From contig NC_079147.1 in NCBI RefSeq assembly GCF_945859685.1, positions 303,054,485-303,118,484 of the forward strand: DNA of 64,000 bases. The letters are read 5' to 3'. The notes under the pieces were generated by a model, which searched no databases, was not told the origin of the DNA, and saw nothing but the letters and a program-made list of their open reading frames with translations. Shown here piece after piece: positions 60,221 to 64,000 of the stretch. How positions within the stretch are numbered: position 1 is the first letter of the stretch; every line of letters begins with the position of its first letter. Origin of the DNA: Eupeodes corollae (Eukaryota > Arthropoda > Insecta > Diptera > Syrphidae). The translations under genes were made by a program, and so were the position numbers.

Positions 60221-62253
60221 CTATTTCTCAGCTTTTGACGTCAATAGCGTTTCTTGTGCTTCTGTTTCTGTATCAGGTTGAATTTTGATCTCTTTTTGTC
60301 CAATATTTTCAGCATCCTTAAGCGTTGTTGGCAACACAACGTTGTTTGTTTCGGGAAGGAATAGGACCAACGAACCCGACAGAAAAGCACTGCTTGCAAA
60401 AAGAATTCCCGGTGCTGATGCATAATATTTTGCCTTTAAATAAAAACCATCAATAACTTGTAACAACACTTTTTCAGTAAACTTACCATTAGTGGAGTTT
60501 GTGGAGCTATCATCGATCCAAATCGTCCAAACATCGAACAAAACGCTAATAAAGAATTTCGAGCGCTAGTTGGAAATACTTCCGATGTGAAAATGTAAAT
60601 TATTTGAAATACTCCAGTGATGAACATCTTCCCAAGAAGATACAACACCAATCGTGTTGTACCAGAATCTATGAAAATTATAATTTTTTCGAAAAAGGTG
60701 ACTTTTTAAAACTATGTATTTAATTTCTAGTACGTACCAGAAGGAACAAACGTCATTGCAGTAATAAAAATTCCTGTCAAAAACATAAATCCACATAACG
60801 AATACTTTCTTCCGAAACGATTTATCGTCATCGGTGGCAACAAAGTTCCTGGGATTTCAATCAAACCCAAGTACATAAAACTGTTGTATCGGTTTCGGCC
60901 AAGCAGTGACAAATTCAAGCTCAATCCCATAAAAATGAAAATAGTTGAGAACCAACAAAACGAACAGTTCATTATTCGCCAGGGAAATACTTTGAATGCT
61001 TCGACAAGTTGAGACTTATTCGTTTCGACACCTGATATGGTTTTCCTATTGGCTTGAAGTAATTTTTCAATACTGGCATCGGAAAGTTTGCGTTTGTTGA
61101 TCTTCGCAGCTCTTCGAAGAATTTTCGTAGCTTCCTCTTCTTTCTCATGGGACAACAGCCATCGAACGCTTTCGGGAAGTATCCAAGGCAGTGCTATAAA
61201 TCCTAAGGCTGGAATGTACAAAATCCTCTCAATCAAACGCCAATTGAGGAAGTTTTTAGCAGCCAGGCCTAGGAGAAAGCGTGATATTCCTCCAAACATA
61301 GGTAACAAGGTACCAGTATATGATCGGACATTCGGACCGATAAATTCCATGGCCAGAACGAATGCCGTTCCGTAGATAGTTGATCCGAATACGTTGTCCA
61401 AACATCCGAGAAAAGCGAACATATACAAATTTATTGAGAAAGATCGGACGACTCCGATGATGGCACTGGCGAGAGCAGCACATGCCAAGACTTTACTACG
61501 ACCATACCTTGAACAAAAAAAGAAAAATATTACTAAAGATCAAATTCCCAAATTGACTTCTTTTCAAAACCTGTCCGAAATATATCCGCCCAAAGGTATT
61601 CCAATAACTTGTCCCAAATTATTGGTCGAGCCAACGATCGCAAGTTTCCATTCGTCCGAACAAAATACTTTAAACTTCAAAAAATTCAAATTTACTAAAA
61701 ATAGTCTTTTCTAAATATCTGTAAGGCCAAAATTACGTACGTCATGTGCAATGGTGACTTCCTTATCACGGAATATAAAATCAGTGCCACAACCTGTTCT
61801 TGATTCTTGATCATAGTTTGTTGCATAACAGACATTCTCTGAACTGGTATTGGTTGAATTGAATGTCTTGAATCTTTGACACTTCTCGAGCTGACCACTA
61901 GCAGTTTTTGGTATTGTAAAGTCAGTCCATGGTTGTTGGTAGAAATTTTCTGTTCCGTCACATTCTGGTACCCGACACCTGAATATAAATTTTCGATCAA
62001 TTCAAACATTTGAACAGCAAAAAATTAGGAGTACGGATACGCACCTATAAACTACTGTACTTGCAGTAAAAATAAATCCATATTTTACAATGGTATGAAA
62101 TGCAATTAAAAATATTATAACCACAACAAATCGAAATTGAAACTTTCCAAACTCTCCAATTTTTACCAAAATATCATCCAAACCAAACGGTCGTGATTCC
62201 GTTGGAATGGATTCTTTTTTGTCAGTAACACAACCGTTTTCATTCGAAGACAT
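60221..62253 (-). CDS. SLC22-like organic ion transporter, paralogue 2
   Basis: Six exons on the minus strand: 62045-62253, 61741-61978, 61571-61674, 60738-61507, 60487-60668 and 60221-60433; 571 residues, GT-AG introns, all phases identical to paralogue 1. The same family features occur: FGLDDILVKIGEFGKFQ at the start, KYGFIFTASTVVYR after TM1, five Cys in exon 2 plus one in exon 3, GGYISDRYGR in the TM2-3 loop, PESVRWLLSHEKEEEATKI near residue 296, EVFPTSAR and LFLPETNNVVLP late in the chain. The segment AAKINKRKLSDASIEKLLQ is identical in both paralogues, while the extracellular loop in exon 2 has diverged, which suggests different substrates or relaxed constraint there. Both genes begin MSSNENGC. 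The gene looks intact. The substrate is unknown. Confidence 0.93.
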
Positions 62254-63312
62254 TTTAGTACCAACACGTTACTAACTTATTATTTCCATATCTTTCTCTA
62301 AGACTTCTACATTATAGGAAGCTGATAAATTTTGACAGGAGTTGTGTAAACTAACGAGAAGATTTATAGTTTTATAATCTTTAAGCTTAGAAGATTTCTG
62401 TTTGTATTCATAAGGAGATACAAATATAAATTCTGATGAAAGATGAGTTTTGAAGAGTAAATAAAACAATCATAAAAATTAAATTGTAACTGTTTCGTAG
62501 TGTTTTGGGAGTTTCATTATTAAATTTTATTTGGTATTTCAAGTTTTATTTTCTTAGAAAAAATAATTTTTTTTGAATGTGACATCCATGACTACATTCA
62601 ATCTTATTTTTATGTATGTATTTGCTTTTTAATCACAGATAAATGCTCTTTTTAGCAATATTTGCTATGCTTCTTTATCTATCAACGTCTTATTTAAGCC
62701 CTGTACTTCTATATATTCCAGTGTTGCCGCTTGGTAAAATAAAGTAAATTTCAAAAATACGAGTGCAGTGAACTCAGTCATAATCGGATGCATGACGTAC
62801 ATATGTACAAAATTTGTCCGAAGATTAGAGGCATCTACTTATTGGATTTAGTTTGGTTTGTCATTTCAAGAATGGAACCCACGGGATCACCTAGCAAGGT
62901 GTAGATTCGGTAAATGGGAAAGGGTGGAAAGTTTTTAGAGAATACTTCCGCTGTCTTTCGATGCAAGAATTTTGAATGGAAGCTATTGTAATTCTTATAG
63001 CCTCTTCACACCAAACTCAAAACCGGGTTTTCGGCAAAAAAATTAAGAAAACTCGAAAGTCCTTCACACCAAACATTTACACATTTTCATGAATTCTAAC
63101 CAATTCAAACTGAGTTCTGGTGACGAGTTGAATGGGCTTACGAAATGAACCAACAAGAACTACAAGCTCGCTTGGTTGCAGCTATCCTCATTATTTACTT
63201 TAACTGGTCCCAACAATTTACTACGGAGAAGCTAATTGTGTAAAAAAATATATCATAGAATGAACAACAAACAAAACTGTTACATTAAAAATTAATTTTA
63301 TTTAAAACAAAT
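62254..63312. other. Upstream flank of SLC22-like paralogue 2, no gene recognised
   Basis: This is the presumed promoter side of the minus-strand transporter. No coding frame with a recognisable domain. A near repeat around 63005-63085 (TTCACACCAAAC twice) is the only structure that I note. Confidence 0.4.
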
Positions 63313-64000
63313 TCAATTCAAAATACTGAGCTTATGACTATTACTTCTGCTGGCCAAATGTCCCTTCAGGATCGCAATTTATTGCGGCCGTCGGAGCAAC
63401 TTATAGGAGGGTTCGAGAAGAGCCGGACCAGAAAAGGTCAATTCCTAGTTAAAGATTCTTACCAAATCCAGAGCGATCACTGAAGCTGTTATGATGGGCT
63501 CCAATTTCTCCATCGCTATCTCTTTGGTTTCTTTCTTTGAGGATTCGCCTAACTTGTCTCAAGAACAGAGGATCTTCTTGATGTAAGCATCGCTTACCAT
63601 CAAGTTGTGATAGTCCACTGTTGTGGTTTTATTTACTGGAACAACGAGATTTTCTTTCATACTTATCCCTCCACAAATTAACTTATCGCCTTTCTCATAT
63701 CTCCCAAACACTTGTATAATTGAACGGAGTTACCGGAAAGTCTTTCTCCAGGTAATAAGCGAAAGAGTCCATCATATTTGTGGCGACAAGTTCGAAGACG
63801 TATCCCTTGGAAACGTTATTACGAACTATGAACAAGTCTTCCTCGTGCTTGGGGTCGTAACGCCAGTAGCCATAGTGAATTCCGGTTCCTCGCTTAACAA
63901 AGACCGTTTGAAACTCGGGAGGATCATAAAAGAACCGCCAGTGCCGCAAATTGCCACCGGGGATTTTATTTTCGACGTTTTTTTTGTTGCCACGCAGCTC
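63313..64000 (-). pseudogene. HPF1: Decayed HPF1 (histone PARylation factor 1) copy, cut by window edge
   Basis: HPF1 joins PARP1/2 and redirects ADP-ribosylation to serine. From the right edge, minus strand: 64000-63695 is open and ends its good match at WRFFYDPPEFQTVF, HYGYWRYDP and FVLVATNMMDSFAYYLEKD-type sequence. Then come about 45 missing family residues and a frameshift. At about 63695-63590 another frame gives LICGGISMKENLVVPVNKTT and then YIKKILCS and a stop, matching the GLVVPVDKND region. A third frame at 63575-63460 gives the helix before the active loop. Last, 63430-63340 gives LLEPSYKLL and GHLASRSN, matching the C-terminal LLPLAYNLLKRN and EHLANRS. The loop with the catalytic Asp-Glu and the helix after it are missing. 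No introns are visible. I judge this a pseudogene; a badly assembled gene is the alternative. Confidence 0.75.

Noticed and set aside
63670..63735. A 44 bp intron that would restore the HPF1 frame
   Set aside because: The GT...AG pair exists but the phase does not restore the second frame and the length is below the usual insect minimum.

Overview
The window looks like nuclear DNA of a fly, most likely a brachyceran dipteran; the species cannot be told from the sequence. The reasons are strongly AT-rich non-coding DNA, short GT-AG introns inside clearly insect-type genes, and a repeat load of RTE-, LOA- and CR1/jockey-like non-LTR retrotransposons plus mariner relics. There are no bacterial operons, CRISPR arrays or rRNA genes. 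Only five host loci are recognisable: a 5' fragment of the histone demethylase LSD1 (minus, 10375-11439), a complete CLN7/MFSD8 transporter (plus, 46799-48813), two complete tandem SLC22-like organic-ion transporters (minus, 49072-51135 and 60221-62253), and a decayed HPF1 copy at the right edge (minus, 63313-64000).

Layout. 1-10.3 kb is a graveyard of retrotransposon and mariner pieces around a nearly full-length RTE element (about 1985-4853), followed by a GACCA/GACAA minisatellite. 10.4-11.4 kb holds the first two coding exons of LSD1; the other exons are not in the 10.4 kb beyond them. 11.4-18.9 kb is sparse apart from two RTE fragments joined head to head. 18.9-19.66 kb is less AT-rich and ends in a good splice donor; I infer a possible promoter and non-coding first exon, perhaps of the CLN7 gene, whose 5' UTR exon has a matching acceptor at 46625. 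19.7-46.6 kb has no recognised gene. It holds a cluster of TGACAG motifs (24.3-29.3 kb) and two interleaved, inverted repeat families, here called A and B. Family A carries internal tandem units of about 170 bp, and one copy forms a foldback with 0.8-1.2 kb arms centred at 43928.

46.8-63 kb is the transporter cluster. CLN7 and the first SLC22 gene converge tail to tail 258 bp apart. The second SLC22 gene has the same six-exon structure and orientation, so the pair is a tandem duplication. The 9 kb between them contains a three-level retrotransposon nest: a CR1-like element inside the RNase H domain of a LOA-like element, itself inside the reverse transcriptase of an RTE element and flanked by a perfect 10 bp target-site duplication.

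The host genes share no obvious pathway. LSD1 and HPF1 act on chromatin; CLN7 and the SLC22 proteins are membrane transporters. The most unusual material is the repeat architecture (foldback, 170 bp units, dated nested insertions, MITE with an empty-site paralogue), the TGACAG cluster and the broken HPF1 copy.
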